A stretch of DNA of 29,476 nucleotides from JAUSEW01 sp964414015 (GTDB lineage Bacteria > Patescibacteriota > Microgenomatia > Levybacterales > UBA12049). Location of the stretch: positions 1 through 29,476 of the forward strand of contig CAYPUE010000005.1 in the NCBI GenBank assembly GCA_964414015.1. Reading direction: 5' to 3'. Below are positions 1-7,788 of this stretch, one piece after another; position 1 is the stretch's first letter; the number at the start of each line of letters is the position of its first letter. Position numbers and translations under genes: made by a program. The notes under the pieces were generated by a model that did not search any database, was not told the origin of the DNA, and worked only from the letters and a program-made list of their open reading frames with translations.

Positions 1-49
1 CATTACCTTTATATGGAAATATACAAAGTAAGTATTTATACCATACTAT

Positions 50-352
50 TTATATGTGTGTCAAGGGGGAAAGGCAACTGATACCCTGCGTTTGTTTAAC
101 CGGTATTTGCTGTGTCCATGCCCAAAGAAGAATCCAAAGCGTCTGTAAAGGAAGATTTAAACCTTTTAACCACGTATGCGACAGCAGGGAAAATCTAGTT
201 CTGCATTTAGGACACCAATATCTATTTCCCTCTGCTTTAATCTTGTATGTTTTACATGTAGGACAGAATACATTTTTACCAAACAAGATTTTCCTTAAGT
301 ATTTCCGTATATGTGTTTTAGAAGGAATTTGTTTTAAATTGTACGCATCCAT
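50..352 (-). pseudogene. Truncated zinc-ribbon transposase (N-terminal part)
   Basis: The 100-residue reading frame carries a Cys4 zinc ribbon (C30, C33, C47, C50) followed by an aromatic helix around residues 61-80 (TWLKG, LLWAWTQQIPVKQT). This layout is typical of the N-terminal zinc ribbon and helix-turn-helix of IS1595/ISXO2-like transposases common in CPR genomes. The frame stops with TAA at 50-52, but translation past the stop still gives transposase-like residues (IVWYKYL...) up to the window edge. The DDE catalytic domain is therefore out of frame access or lies outside the window. I read it as a decayed or nonsense-interrupted element; the exact IS family is uncertain. It could also be a short DNA-binding protein derived from such an element. 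Confidence 0.6.
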
Positions 353-416
353 ATTCTACTGGATGCGACACAAGGTAATGATTACCCAGAAGTAGGAATA
401 AAATTCACTTTATTAT

Positions 417-440
417 GTTCAACTCCTGGGGTCACCGCAC
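417..440. repeat. GC-rich palindromic intergenic repeat, copy 1
   Basis: A degenerate copy of the CAACYCC-N-GGGGTC family, here CAACTCCTGGGGTCACC. It lies between the transposase remnant and the 3' end of the GNAT gene. It shares the right arm GGGGTCRCC with the copy near 970. GC content is far above the flanking DNA. Confidence 0.6.
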
Positions 441-471
441 AAAAAATTTTTTCAAAAAGGCACGTTAAAAA

Positions 472-930
472 CTACTCCAAAGGCTTTATAAGTATTTGAC
501 AAGGACTATTTTTTTCCCAACCCGGATAAGAATTAATAGTTTCTAGGGGGATAAAACCAAGCTTTTGATAAAACTTTCTTGTCTTTCGGTATCCTTCGTC
601 TGGCTCTTCTTCGGATAAAGTTTTTACTTCACAAATTTTGTAATCTTTGCCTAGCATCTGAAGACCCTTGTTTAGTAACTCTGTTCCAATTCCCTGATTA
701 TGATTATCAGGATCTACTGCTATCCACGTTATTTCAATGACTTCCGGATTAACTTCTTTAAAAGCAATGAATCCAAGCATTCTTTCTCCTTCAAAAGCTC
801 CGTAGAATTCTCTTTTCTTCAACGTATCAGTCATTTCCTTAATTCCTTGGTCATTGAAATATGTTCCATGCAGTTTTTCAGCAATTAATAATGCAGATTT
901 TACATCCGAGGTCTTTTTAATAACAATCAC
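472..930 (-). CDS. GNAT family N-acetyltransferase
   Basis: A 152-residue single-domain GNAT protein that should transfer an acetyl group from acetyl-CoA to an amine on an unknown substrate. The acetyl-CoA binding motif A spans about residues 68-90, with the pyrophosphate loop QGIGTE at 79-84. The family's C-terminal FYQKLGF strand-helix is at 120-126. Length is normal for the family. The start is GTG at 928-930; an extended -10 box (TGA-TATGCT) lies 6 nt upstream, so the message is probably leaderless and GTG is preferred to later ATG codons. It stands alone between two GC-rich repeats, suggesting an accessory single-gene unit. Substrate cannot be inferred. Confidence 0.88.
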   Translation of the reverse strand: MIVIKKTSDVKSALLIAEKLHGTYFNDQGIKEMTDTLKKREFYGAFEGERMLGFIAFKEVNPEVIEITWIAVDPDNHNQGIGTELLNKGLQMLGKDYKICEVKTLSEEEPDEGYRKTRKFYQKLGFIPLETINSYPGWEKNSPCQILIKPLE

Positions 931-936
931 AGATTA

Positions 937-945
937 AGCATATCA
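937..945 (-). promoter_or_regulatory. Extended -10 promoter of the GNAT gene
   Basis: TGA-TATGCT on the minus strand, 6 nt before the GTG start. There is no good -35 box. Weak by itself; it gains support from the same layout at other genes in the window. Confidence 0.4.
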
Positions 946-965
946 GAAAATTAAGCTGTATTCGA

Positions 966-990
966 GGGTCAACCCCAGGGGTCGCCACAG
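966..990. repeat. GC-rich palindromic intergenic repeat, copy 2
   Basis: Core CAACCCC-A-GGGGTCG, nearly a perfect inverted repeat, between the GNAT start and the HAD gene's 3' end. As RNA it would fold into a 6-7 bp GC stem with a very tight loop. It has no T-run, so it is not a classical terminator. Confidence 0.65.
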
Positions 991-996
991 GAAAAT

Positions 997-1653
997 TTAA
1001 TTTCGTAGAGAATAATCTTTGATTATCTCAATAACTTCTTCCATATTATTTGCTTTTGCATCTGCTTCTATTTGCTTGTAACCATCTACTAAATTTTGCG
1101 TGAATGCGATCGTGAATGCTCCCGATGCTTTTGCAGCCGTAATTCCAGAATTAGAATCTTCAAGAATAATTGTCGAATTAGGCTTAGAACCAAGATTCCT
1201 CATTGTTTCAACGTATCCGTCAGGATCTGGTTTTGGTTTAAGATCGAGTCTTTCGTTAAGAGATATTATACTTTCAAATTTATCTGCAAATGATAATCGT
1301 TGTAAAACTTTACGGATCCAACTTGTAGCAGATGATGAAACAATACCCAGTTTAAAATTATTCCTAATGAGAAAATCCACCAACGTATCGATTCCTACTG
1401 TTATATTTGCCAAATCATACATGTGAAATGCTGTTTTATCAAAAATACTTTGAAACTCTTCCCTTTTCATTTTGAAACCAAATGCTTTTACTTTATCGTA
1501 TGAAGAATTGACACTTACGCCAATCAGGCTACCAATTTTTAAACTTAATTCTTTACCAAACAACTTTTCTTTAAAATCGCTTGCATACTTTCTCCAAGTC
1601 TTTTCACTATCTACAATAACCCCATCCATATCAAAAATAAAAGCTTTATTCAT
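997..1653 (-). CDS. HAD-superfamily hydrolase, beta-phosphoglucomutase-like
   Basis: 218 residues with all four HAD motifs: DMDGV at 8-12 (nucleophile D8, general acid D10), the serine motif VSSSATS at 105-111, a lysine in LKPKPDPDGY (K139/K141), and the metal-binding EDSNSG at 165-170. The residues 15-90 form the helical cap typical of subfamily I (phosphoglycolate phosphatase, beta-phosphoglucomutase, pseudouridine phosphatase). It should act on a small phosphorylated sugar or nucleotide in the cytoplasm; the substrate is not readable from the sequence. The ATG is preceded at 6 nt by a perfect extended -10 box, which fixes the start and predicts a leaderless transcript. Confidence 0.88.
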   Translation of the reverse strand: MNKAFIFDMDGVIVDSEKTWRKYASDFKEKLFGKELSLKIGSLIGVSVNSSYDKVKAFGFKMKREEFQSIFDKTAFHMYDLANITVGIDTLVDFLIRNNFKLGIVSSSATSWIRKVLQRLSFADKFESIISLNERLDLKPKPDPDGYVETMRNLGSKPNSTIILEDSNSGITAAKASGAFTIAFTQNLVDGYKQIEADAKANNMEEVIEIIKDYSLRN

Positions 1654-1659
1654 GAAATA

Positions 1660-1668
1660 ATTATAGCA
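1660..1668 (-). promoter_or_regulatory. Extended -10 promoter of the HAD gene
   Basis: TGC-TATAAT on the minus strand, ending 6 nt before the ATG. There is no recognisable -35, as is usual for extended -10 promoters. A 14-bp perfect palindrome lies just upstream at 1688-1701. Confidence 0.65.
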
Positions 1669-1721
1669 AATAACCTACTGCCACTATAATAATACGTATT
1701 ATCGTAGTAAAACTTTGAAGA

Positions 1722-2066
1722 TTAGATTAACCCTAATTCCTGCATTTCTTTTTGAGTGTTGGAAATGTTTGCGTCCTCATTCCTAATTAACCCTTCTTTT
1801 TCTTGGTTGGAAAATTTTACATCTTGCTCTCGCAGTCTTTTATGCTCTTCATAAATTGCCAAAGCCTGTTTAAAATATTTCTTATCTTTTGTTTCTTTTC
1901 CTAACTTTCGCAATGCAAGACTTTTTCTAAAACGCGCGGAAAAGGAGTGATTTAAATTTGGATCTGCATACAGCTCTAAAGCTTTATCTGCTTCCTCAAT
2001 AGCTTTCTCAAATTGTTTTGTTTCGTTATAGCAGACAACGAGATTATTGTGAGCGTGGCCTTCTCC
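1722..2066 (-). pseudogene. C-terminal part of interrupted TPR protein
   Basis: This stretch continues the frame of the upstream 192-residue protein directly after its TGA stop: 115 sense codons with no further stop until TAG/TAA at 1722. It encodes at least one good tetratricopeptide repeat (NNLVVCYNETKQFEKAIEEA and following) and a second helix pair (KKYFKQALAIYEEHKRL). There is no start codon with its own promoter near the beginning; an internal TTG at 1911-1913 is unlikely to be used. I infer that it was once joined to the upstream part, giving a protein of about 307 residues. Confidence 0.6.
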
Positions 2067-2645
2067 TCATTTATTATTTTCTCCTTTTTGGATTCTAGCT
2101 ACTTCTTCAAAAAGAGGTATCGCTTCTTCGAAACGTTTCTGTTTGGGAGAAATTAACCATAAAGCAAACCCATTTTTTGCTTCTCCGATAACGGTTTTAA
2201 ATCCGGACTTTTTTGCCTCTTCAACAGAATGTCTAAATAATGGCTCTGCTTCTGCATCTTTTTCATCTACTAAATATGCTTGGCATAAGCCAGCAACTTC
2301 AAAAAGCGAAGATCTCATTTCATAGACAATGAGGGTGTTCTTTAAGCCCTGAAGTTTCCTTAATCCTTCTTGGGCGCTAAGGTATGAAGTATTAGTTCGT
2401 GTCTTACCATTCTTATCAACATAATACTCTGACCAAGATTTCGTAATAAGAACTGAAGCAAGTGTTTCCGGACTTACATTCCATTTTTTTGCAATTTCAT
2501 ATAAAGCAGACACATCGTCCCTTGCGCTTTCAAAATCCCCCTTGCTGTAACTTGCAATCCAGATTTTGAAATTTGTACTCAAAATTTCCCTTCGCCTATC
2601 TTTCCATTGTTCTGGATTGGGCATTGAAACTCGATTGTTTTCCAT
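2067..2645 (-). CDS. TPR-containing protein, N-terminal part (interrupted by TGA)
   Basis: 192 residues, helical, with TPR-like pairs around residues 30-55 (SKGDFESARDDVSALYEIAKK), 105-145 and 155-187 (KRFEEAIPLFEEVARI). No signal peptide or membrane segment is visible, so it is probably a cytoplasmic scaffold or protein-binding protein. The start ATG is fixed by a consensus promoter 9 nt upstream. The frame ends in a single TGA, after which the same frame continues for 115 codons with more TPR. This is either a truncated but expressed protein, a recent nonsense mutation, or a sequencing error. The function is unknown. Confidence 0.65.
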   Translation of the reverse strand: MENNRVSMPNPEQWKDRRREILSTNFKIWIASYSKGDFESARDDVSALYEIAKKWNVSPETLASVLITKSWSEYYVDKNGKTRTNTSYLSAQEGLRKLQGLKNTLIVYEMRSSLFEVAGLCQAYLVDEKDAEAEPLFRHSVEEAKKSGFKTVIGEAKNGFALWLISPKQKRFEEAIPLFEEVARIQKGENNK

Positions 2646-2654
2646 AGCGGGAGA

Positions 2655-2683
2655 ATTTTATATTATATATATCTTTATGTCAA
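2655..2683 (-). promoter_or_regulatory. Sigma-70 promoter of the TPR gene
   Basis: Minus strand: TTGACA (2678-2683), 17-nt spacer, TAAAAT (2655-2660), then 9 nt to the ATG. A consensus -35 and correct spacing; predicted transcript start lies within about 3 nt of the ATG. Confidence 0.75.
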
Positions 2684-2729
2684 ATGAATATGAAAATTCA
2701 GATTTCCAAAAGATATCTTTTGGGCTTCG

Positions 2730-2738
2730 TGGTATAAT
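2730..2738 (+). promoter_or_regulatory. Extended -10 promoter of the alaS operon
   Basis: TGG-TATAAT, ending 10 nt before the alaS ATG. It has a consensus -10 with TGn extension but no clear -35. The predicted 5' leader is only about 3-4 nt, so alaS translation is probably leaderless. Confidence 0.7.
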
Positions 2739-2748
2739 TTAGATTAAG

Positions 2749-4725
2749 ATGACGGCTACAGAAATTATTGACAAATATATTTCTTTTTTTGAGAAAAAAG
2801 GACATAAAAGAATTTCCAATGCTCCCTTGATTCCCGAAAATGATCCAACTACTCTTTTTACTTCATCGGGAATGCAACCCTTAGTCCCCTATCTTTTGGG
2901 AGAACCTCATCCCGCCGGAAAAAGATTGGTTAACGTGCAGAATTGTTTTAGAGCACAGGATATTGATGAAGTCGGAGATAACCGCCATACAACATTTTTC
3001 CGAATGCTTGGAAATTGGAGTTTGGGAAACTATTTTAAAAAAGAACAATTGCCGTGGTTTTTTGAATTTTTGACAAGCGAGGAAGAGGGCTTGGGACTTA
3101 ATCCTGAAAAACTTTTCGTAACAGCTTTTGTCGGCAATAATCAAATACCAAAAGACGAAGAGAGTATTGAGATTTGGAAAAAACTTTTCAAAGAAAAAGG
3201 GATTGATGCCAAAGTTAATGAAAGAATTTTTCTATACGACATTTATAAAAATTGGTGGTCTAGAGCAGGCGGACCAAAAAATATGCCTACTGGTGAACCC
3301 GGAGGACCGGACGCTGAAGTATTTTATGAATTTACAAACGTAGAGCATGATAAAAAATTTGGAGATAAATGCCATCCGAATTGTAATTGCGGACGTTTTA
3401 CGGAAATTGGTAACTCCGTCTTCATGCAATATAAAAAAATTGAAAACGGTTTTGAAGAACTTCCGCAAAAAAATGTGGATTTTGGGGGAGGACTTGAAAG
3501 ATTATTATCGGCAATTGAAGACAAACAAGACATTTTCCAAACTTCGCTTTTTTCTCCAATAATTAAAACTGTTGAAAAAATAACAGGAAAAAATTATGCA
3601 GCAAACGGTAGGGCTATGCAAATTATCGCCGACCATTTAACTGCTTCTGTGTTTATTGCTTCAGCCGGCGTTGTCCCATCGAATAAAGAACAGGGCTATG
3701 TTTTAAGAAGACTTTTAAGAAGAGCGATTCGATATGGAAAACTATTAGGAATTGGGGGAATATTTACCCCCGAGATTGCTTCTGCAATTATCAAAAATTA
3801 TTCAGATACAGATCCTTATCTTGTAAAAAAAGAAAAGGTTATTAAAGATTTATTTAGCGAAGAAGAGAAAAAATTTGCCCAAGTTATTGAAGAAGGACTT
3901 AAGAGATCGGAAAAGATATTCGAAACAAAAGTACCAATAAAAACAGACCTCTATTCAAAAATTATGCAGATAGAAGATAAAAAAGAAATGTTTCGAGATA
4001 TATATCGCCGCCATGAAATTCCAGATAACATTGATATCTTTGGACTTCTTGCTAAAGAAGACTTAGATAAAGCAACCCTAACAGGAAAGGAAGTGTTTAA
4101 TTTATTTCAATCGTTTGGATTTCCGGTGGATATGATTATAGAGCTAGCTCAAGAAAAACGTTTATTTGTGGACGTTGAAGACTTAAGAGAAGAAATTAAA
4201 CGCCATCAAAATATCTCGCGAAAAGGCTCCGAGAAGAAGTTTAGAGGGGGGTTGGCTGATCATTTGGAAAAGACCATCATGGGACATACTGCCACTCACC
4301 TTCTCCACCAAGCAGTTAGGGATGTTTTGGGGAAAAATGTCTTCCAATCCGGATCCAATATCACAGAGGAAAGAGTTAGGTTTGATTTCAATCATGACAA
4401 AAAAATAACTGATGAAGAAATTAAAAAAATAGAAGATATTGTCAATGAAAAAATAAAAGAAAATTTACCTGTTCACTTTGAAATTATGCCGCTTAAAAAA
4501 GCGAAAGAAATAGGAGCAATTGGACTTTTTGATGAAAAATATTCGGAGCAAGTTAAGATATATTTTATTGGTCCTTCGTCGCAAAGCTCCTCAGGACGGC
4601 CGTACTCGGCCGAATTCTGCGGAGGACCGCATGTGGATTTTACTTCAAAAATCAAAAGGTTTAAGATAATAAAACAGGAAAATATCGGCAAAGGATACCG
4701 TCGTTTATATGCTTTAGTCGGCTAA
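2749..4725 (+). CDS. alaS: Alanyl-tRNA synthetase, lacking the C-Ala domain
   Basis: Charges tRNA-Ala with alanine in the cytoplasm. The class II catalytic core is at residues 1-230, with motif 2 around RAQDIDEVGDNRHTTFF (68-84) and a Cys-rich CHPNCNCG (208-215). The tRNA-recognition helical region follows (about 230-490), then the editing domain with zinc ligands HTATH (513-517) and CGGPH (624-628). The protein ends 30 residues later at 658; bacterial AlaRS is usually about 870 residues, so the C-terminal C-Ala/DHHA1 domain is absent. Short AlaRS forms are known from CPR bacteria. It is the first gene of a + strand operon, and a hairpin repeat follows its stop codon by 1 nt. Confidence 0.96.
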   Translation: MTATEIIDKYISFFEKKGHKRISNAPLIPENDPTTLFTSSGMQPLVPYLLGEPHPAGKRLVNVQNCFRAQDIDEVGDNRHTTFFRMLGNWSLGNYFKKEQLPWFFEFLTSEEEGLGLNPEKLFVTAFVGNNQIPKDEESIEIWKKLFKEKGIDAKVNERIFLYDIYKNWWSRAGGPKNMPTGEPGGPDAEVFYEFTNVEHDKKFGDKCHPNCNCGRFTEIGNSVFMQYKKIENGFEELPQKNVDFGGGLERLLSAIEDKQDIFQTSLFSPIIKTVEKITGKNYAANGRAMQIIADHLTASVFIASAGVVPSNKEQGYVLRRLLRRAIRYGKLLGIGGIFTPEIASAIIKNYSDTDPYLVKKEKVIKDLFSEEEKKFAQVIEEGLKRSEKIFETKVPIKTDLYSKIMQIEDKKEMFRDIYRRHEIPDNIDIFGLLAKEDLDKATLTGKEVFNLFQSFGFPVDMIIELAQEKRLFVDVEDLREEIKRHQNISRKGSEKKFRGGLADHLEKTIMGHTATHLLHQAVRDVLGKNVFQSGSNITEERVRFDFNHDKKITDEEIKKIEDIVNEKIKENLPVHFEIMPLKKAKEIGAIGLFDEKYSEQVKIYFIGPSSQSSSGRPYSAEFCGGPHVDFTSKIKRFKIIKQENIGKGYRRLYALVG

Positions 4726-4726
4726 C

Positions 4727-4757
4727 TATGACCCGTTCGACTTTGCTCAGGGTCATA
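4727..4757. repeat. Dispersed palindromic hairpin after alaS
   Basis: Inverted repeat TATGACCC / GGGTCATA (8 bp) around a 15-nt loop that contains TTCGACTTTGCTCA. The loop and stem resemble a short repeat of the type GTCATGCTGAGC..GTCGAA that is scattered through many uncultured bacterial genomes. It fills most of the 48-nt gap between alaS and the next gene. No T-run follows, so it is not a standard terminator; it could stabilise the upstream mRNA end. Confidence 0.65.
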
Positions 4758-4773
4758 TTGAGGAAATCGAAAT

Positions 4774-7050
4774 ATGAAAATACCTTTTTTTCCGTTTTTC
4801 AATAAAAAGAGCAACTGCTCTTACTTCCTTGCTTTGGTTCTTAAAAACGAAAAAGTAAATGCCGTCATTTTCGAAGAATTAGATAGAAAAGTTAAAATAG
4901 TTGGAAACGAAGAAAAATATTTTAACGATTCTATTGAAAAAATTTCTCCGGAGGAAATGCTGGATGCATTGGACAAAGCAATTTCTCAAGCCGAACAATC
5001 ATTACCCAATAACACGCAAGCTTTAAAAACTATTTTTGGGATAAAAGAAGATTGGGTAGAAAATAACAGGATAAAAAAAGATTATCTTCTGAAATTAAAA
5101 AAAATAAGCGACGAATTAGGCCTTACTCCGATAGGATTTTTGATAGTTTCGGAAGCAGTGTGTCATTTGCTTGAAAAAGAAGAAGGAGCACCTGTGTCTG
5201 CCATTTTTATAGATCCCGGGGGAAAGTTTGTCACGGTTTCCCTTATCAGGGCAGGACGGATCATAGAAACAAAAGTATCGGAAATCCATGAATCACTGGC
5301 TTTTACAGTAGATTCTTTGCTTAAACATTTTACATCTTCGGATATTTTACCATCAAGAATTATTATATTTGAAAGTTCAGACGATATAGTCCAAGAATTC
5401 ATAGGACATCAATGGAGCAGAAGTCTTCCTTTTCTGCATCTTCCTCAAATAACAACTTTACCTTCGGGGTTTGATGCTAAGGCCGTACTGTTTGGCGCAG
5501 CATCCCAAATGGGTTTTGAAGTCCTTGACGAAATTGTTAGGAAAGAAGAACGCCAAGAATTTAAAATAGAAAAAGATCTAGGAGAAGTTGCCAAACCCGA
5601 AGAGCCAAGGGAGGAACCACCAAAGGAAGAAGGCATAGAGGCACCAAGAGAAGAAATTGCTGCAAAACCTATAGAGTATTTTGGATTTGTCAAGGATCAG
5701 GATGTTGTAAAAACTTTGCCAAAAAAAATTATAGAAGAACCAAAACTTGAAGAAAAAATTATTGCAGAAAGAATAGAAGAAGTATCATACTCACCTTTGT
5801 CCGTAAATGCGTCTTCTCTATTCATGGGGATAAAGAACTTCGTTTTCGGATTGCTGAAAATAATAAAAAAAAGCTTAGCAAAAAGACCTTCCTTGCATAT
5901 CCCCTCTCTTTTCGGCGGAAAAACTATTCTTACTTTTCTTGGAATTTTGACTTTAATAACAGGATTGTTCTTTTTCTATATTTTCGGGGTGAAGGCAACG
6001 ATTATTGTAAGGGTTGACCCGAAAATAATTAGTGAAAATCAAGATATTGTTTTTTCTTCAACTTCTTCTACTAATTTTGCGAATAATGTTATTTCAGGAG
6101 AATTCGTAACGGTCTCTAAAGATGCTCAAACTTCAATTCCCGCAACAGGAAAAAAAGATATAGGAACTAAATCAAAAGGCGCAGTTACCATATTCAATAA
6201 TTCTCTTTCAGCAAGCAGTCTTGCCGCAGGAACAATATTAACATCTTCCAATGATTTGGAATTTACGTTGGATAGTGGCATTTCTTTAGCGTCCGCTTCC
6301 GGAGATGTATTTGCAGGCACTACGCCTGGAAAAACAAATGCAAATATTACGGCTTCTCAAATCGGTACGGAATATAATTTACCGTCGAATACTAAATTTT
6401 CAATTGGAAACAACACATCTATTGCTGCTAAGAATGATAATCCGTTTTCAGGCGGAACGAAAAAGCAAGTAACTGTTGTTTCCAAAAACGACGTAGATAA
6501 ATTAACGTCCGAACTTCTGAAAACACAGGAACAAAGCGCTAGAGATGATCTTTCGAAAAACCTGTCAAGCGATAAAAATTTACTGCCTACCTTTATTGAT
6601 GAAACAATTAGCAAAAAAGTTTTAGATAAAGATATTGGAGATGAGGCTGCAACTGTAACTTTAAAAGGAGAAGTTGCTTATCAAGGATTAACTTTTTCAA
6701 AAAATGAGTTAACTACCCTTGCGAAATCCATACTGACAAATAAGATACCGAATGCACCCGCTATTAATTACGACAACATTAAAGTTGATGTTAAAGAGAT
6801 TAAGGTTAAAAGCAATAAAGAAGTAAATGCTACTCTTAACATTAAAGCTTTGTTATTACCAAAAATAGATACCAATAAAATAATATCTCAAGTAAAAGGG
6901 ATTTCTTATAAAGAAGCAGAAAGTAAGTTTTTGTCGATATCTCAAGTATCGGATGTTGCAATTACAAGTTCCCCTAATATTCCATTCTTTCCTAAAAACC
7001 TTCCCAGAACTGCTGGAAATATTAATATCGTAATTAAAGCTAATGAGTAA
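4774..7050 (+). CDS. PilM-like / baseplate-J-like membrane fusion protein
   Basis: 758 residues in three parts. Residues about 15-250 look like an actin-fold (PilM/FtsA-type) domain, with a phosphate-2-like loop SAIFIDPGG at 142-150. Residues 255-380 form a charged, Pro/Glu-rich linker followed by a basic stretch. One membrane helix is at about 384-405, and residues 410-758 form an exported region rich in Thr, Ser, Asn and small residues, with the baseplate J/gp47-like pattern (AGTILTSSNDLEFTLDSGI, then TASQIGTEYNLPSNT). The topology is thus cytoplasmic actin-like head and extracytoplasmic body. A GAGGA about 10 nt upstream could be its ribosome binding site. It overlaps the sortase gene by 8 nt. 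Role inferred: cell-surface assembly or anchoring. The PilM assignment is moderate, baseplate-J good. Confidence 0.75.
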   Translation: MKIPFFPFFNKKSNCSYFLALVLKNEKVNAVIFEELDRKVKIVGNEEKYFNDSIEKISPEEMLDALDKAISQAEQSLPNNTQALKTIFGIKEDWVENNRIKKDYLLKLKKISDELGLTPIGFLIVSEAVCHLLEKEEGAPVSAIFIDPGGKFVTVSLIRAGRIIETKVSEIHESLAFTVDSLLKHFTSSDILPSRIIIFESSDDIVQEFIGHQWSRSLPFLHLPQITTLPSGFDAKAVLFGAASQMGFEVLDEIVRKEERQEFKIEKDLGEVAKPEEPREEPPKEEGIEAPREEIAAKPIEYFGFVKDQDVVKTLPKKIIEEPKLEEKIIAERIEEVSYSPLSVNASSLFMGIKNFVFGLLKIIKKSLAKRPSLHIPSLFGGKTILTFLGILTLITGLFFFYIFGVKATIIVRVDPKIISENQDIVFSSTSSTNFANNVISGEFVTVSKDAQTSIPATGKKDIGTKSKGAVTIFNNSLSASSLAAGTILTSSNDLEFTLDSGISLASASGDVFAGTTPGKTNANITASQIGTEYNLPSNTKFSIGNNTSIAAKNDNPFSGGTKKQVTVVSKNDVDKLTSELLKTQEQSARDDLSKNLSSDKNLLPTFIDETISKKVLDKDIGDEAATVTLKGEVAYQGLTFSKNELTTLAKSILTNKIPNAPAINYDNIKVDVKEIKVKSNKEVNATLNIKALLLPKIDTNKIISQVKGISYKEAESKFLSISQVSDVAITSSPNIPFFPKNLPRTAGNINIVIKANE

Positions 7051-7786
7051 ATATTATTTTAAAGACAAAGGAAATAAAAATAGATTAAAAGTCATACTAA
7101 GATTTGTAAGTTTAGGTATACTGATTGCAGGATTTGGGATAGCATCTTATATCTTTTTTCCTCTTATTTCTTGGCAATTATATTTTGCTCCGGTGTTCGC
7201 GTCACAAGTTTTAACTGCGCCAATTCCTCAAAATAAAGTAGTAAATCCTTCTATGGTGCAAAGCCTTATTTCTCAAGCCGGCAATATCATAGCCGGCGTT
7301 GATTACACAAATGCCCAGAATTGGTTTCCTAATTATAATTCCAGCTTTTTAAAGCAAAAAAGTGTGCCAAAGGTATCTTCGTATAGTCTTTCTATCCCAA
7401 TTCTTGGAATACAAAACGCTTCAGTCTCAACTCTTGATAACAATCTTAAAGAACATTTGGTAAATTACGAGGGGACTGCTATCCCCGGAGATAATGGCAA
7501 TTCTGTAATTTTCGGCCACTCAACCTTACCGCAGCTTTTTAATCCGAAAGATTACACGACAATTTTTGCAACTTTATACAAGCTTAAACTTGGAGACAAA
7601 ATATACGCTACGGTAAACGGTGTAACTTACGCGTATAAGATATATAATATTACCGTCGTAGATCCAAACGACACGTCAATATTCTCACAGAATTATAACA
7701 ATTCTCATTTGACTCTTGTTACCTGTACTCCTCCGGGAACTACGTGGAAAAGATTGATAATAAAAGCAAATATTGAGAGTATCTAA
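7043..7786 (+). CDS. Sortase family transpeptidase
   Basis: 247 residues with an N-terminal membrane anchor at about 18-40 and an extracellular sortase domain from about 112. Catalytic residues are all visible: His in FGHST (H159), Cys in TLVTCTPPG (C228) and Arg in WKR (R237). Sortases cut a sorting signal on exported proteins and join them to the cell wall or to each other. The TLVTC-TP pattern suggests a class D/E-like housekeeping enzyme, but class is uncertain. It overlaps the PilM/baseplate-J-like gene by 8 nt, so the two are probably co-translated; the partner is a plausible member of the same surface system. No LPxTG substrate is seen in this window. Confidence 0.9.
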   Translation: MSKYYFKDKGNKNRLKVILRFVSLGILIAGFGIASYIFFPLISWQLYFAPVFASQVLTAPIPQNKVVNPSMVQSLISQAGNIIAGVDYTNAQNWFPNYNSSFLKQKSVPKVSSYSLSIPILGIQNASVSTLDNNLKEHLVNYEGTAIPGDNGNSVIFGHSTLPQLFNPKDYTTIFATLYKLKLGDKIYATVNGVTYAYKIYNITVVDPNDTSIFSQNYNNSHLTLVTCTPPGTTWKRLIIKANIESI

Positions 7787-7788
7787 AT

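Noticed and set aside
966..990. Rho-independent terminator for the GNAT or HAD gene
   Set aside because: The GC stem has almost no loop and no T-run on either strand, and related copies sit at other positions relative to genes.
1722..2645. TGA read as glycine (alternative genetic code) to explain the split TPR gene
   Set aside because: TGA ends the phosphorylase gene (9088-9090) and rpsO (20472-20474), both in normal 4-nt overlaps with the next gene, so TGA works as a stop.
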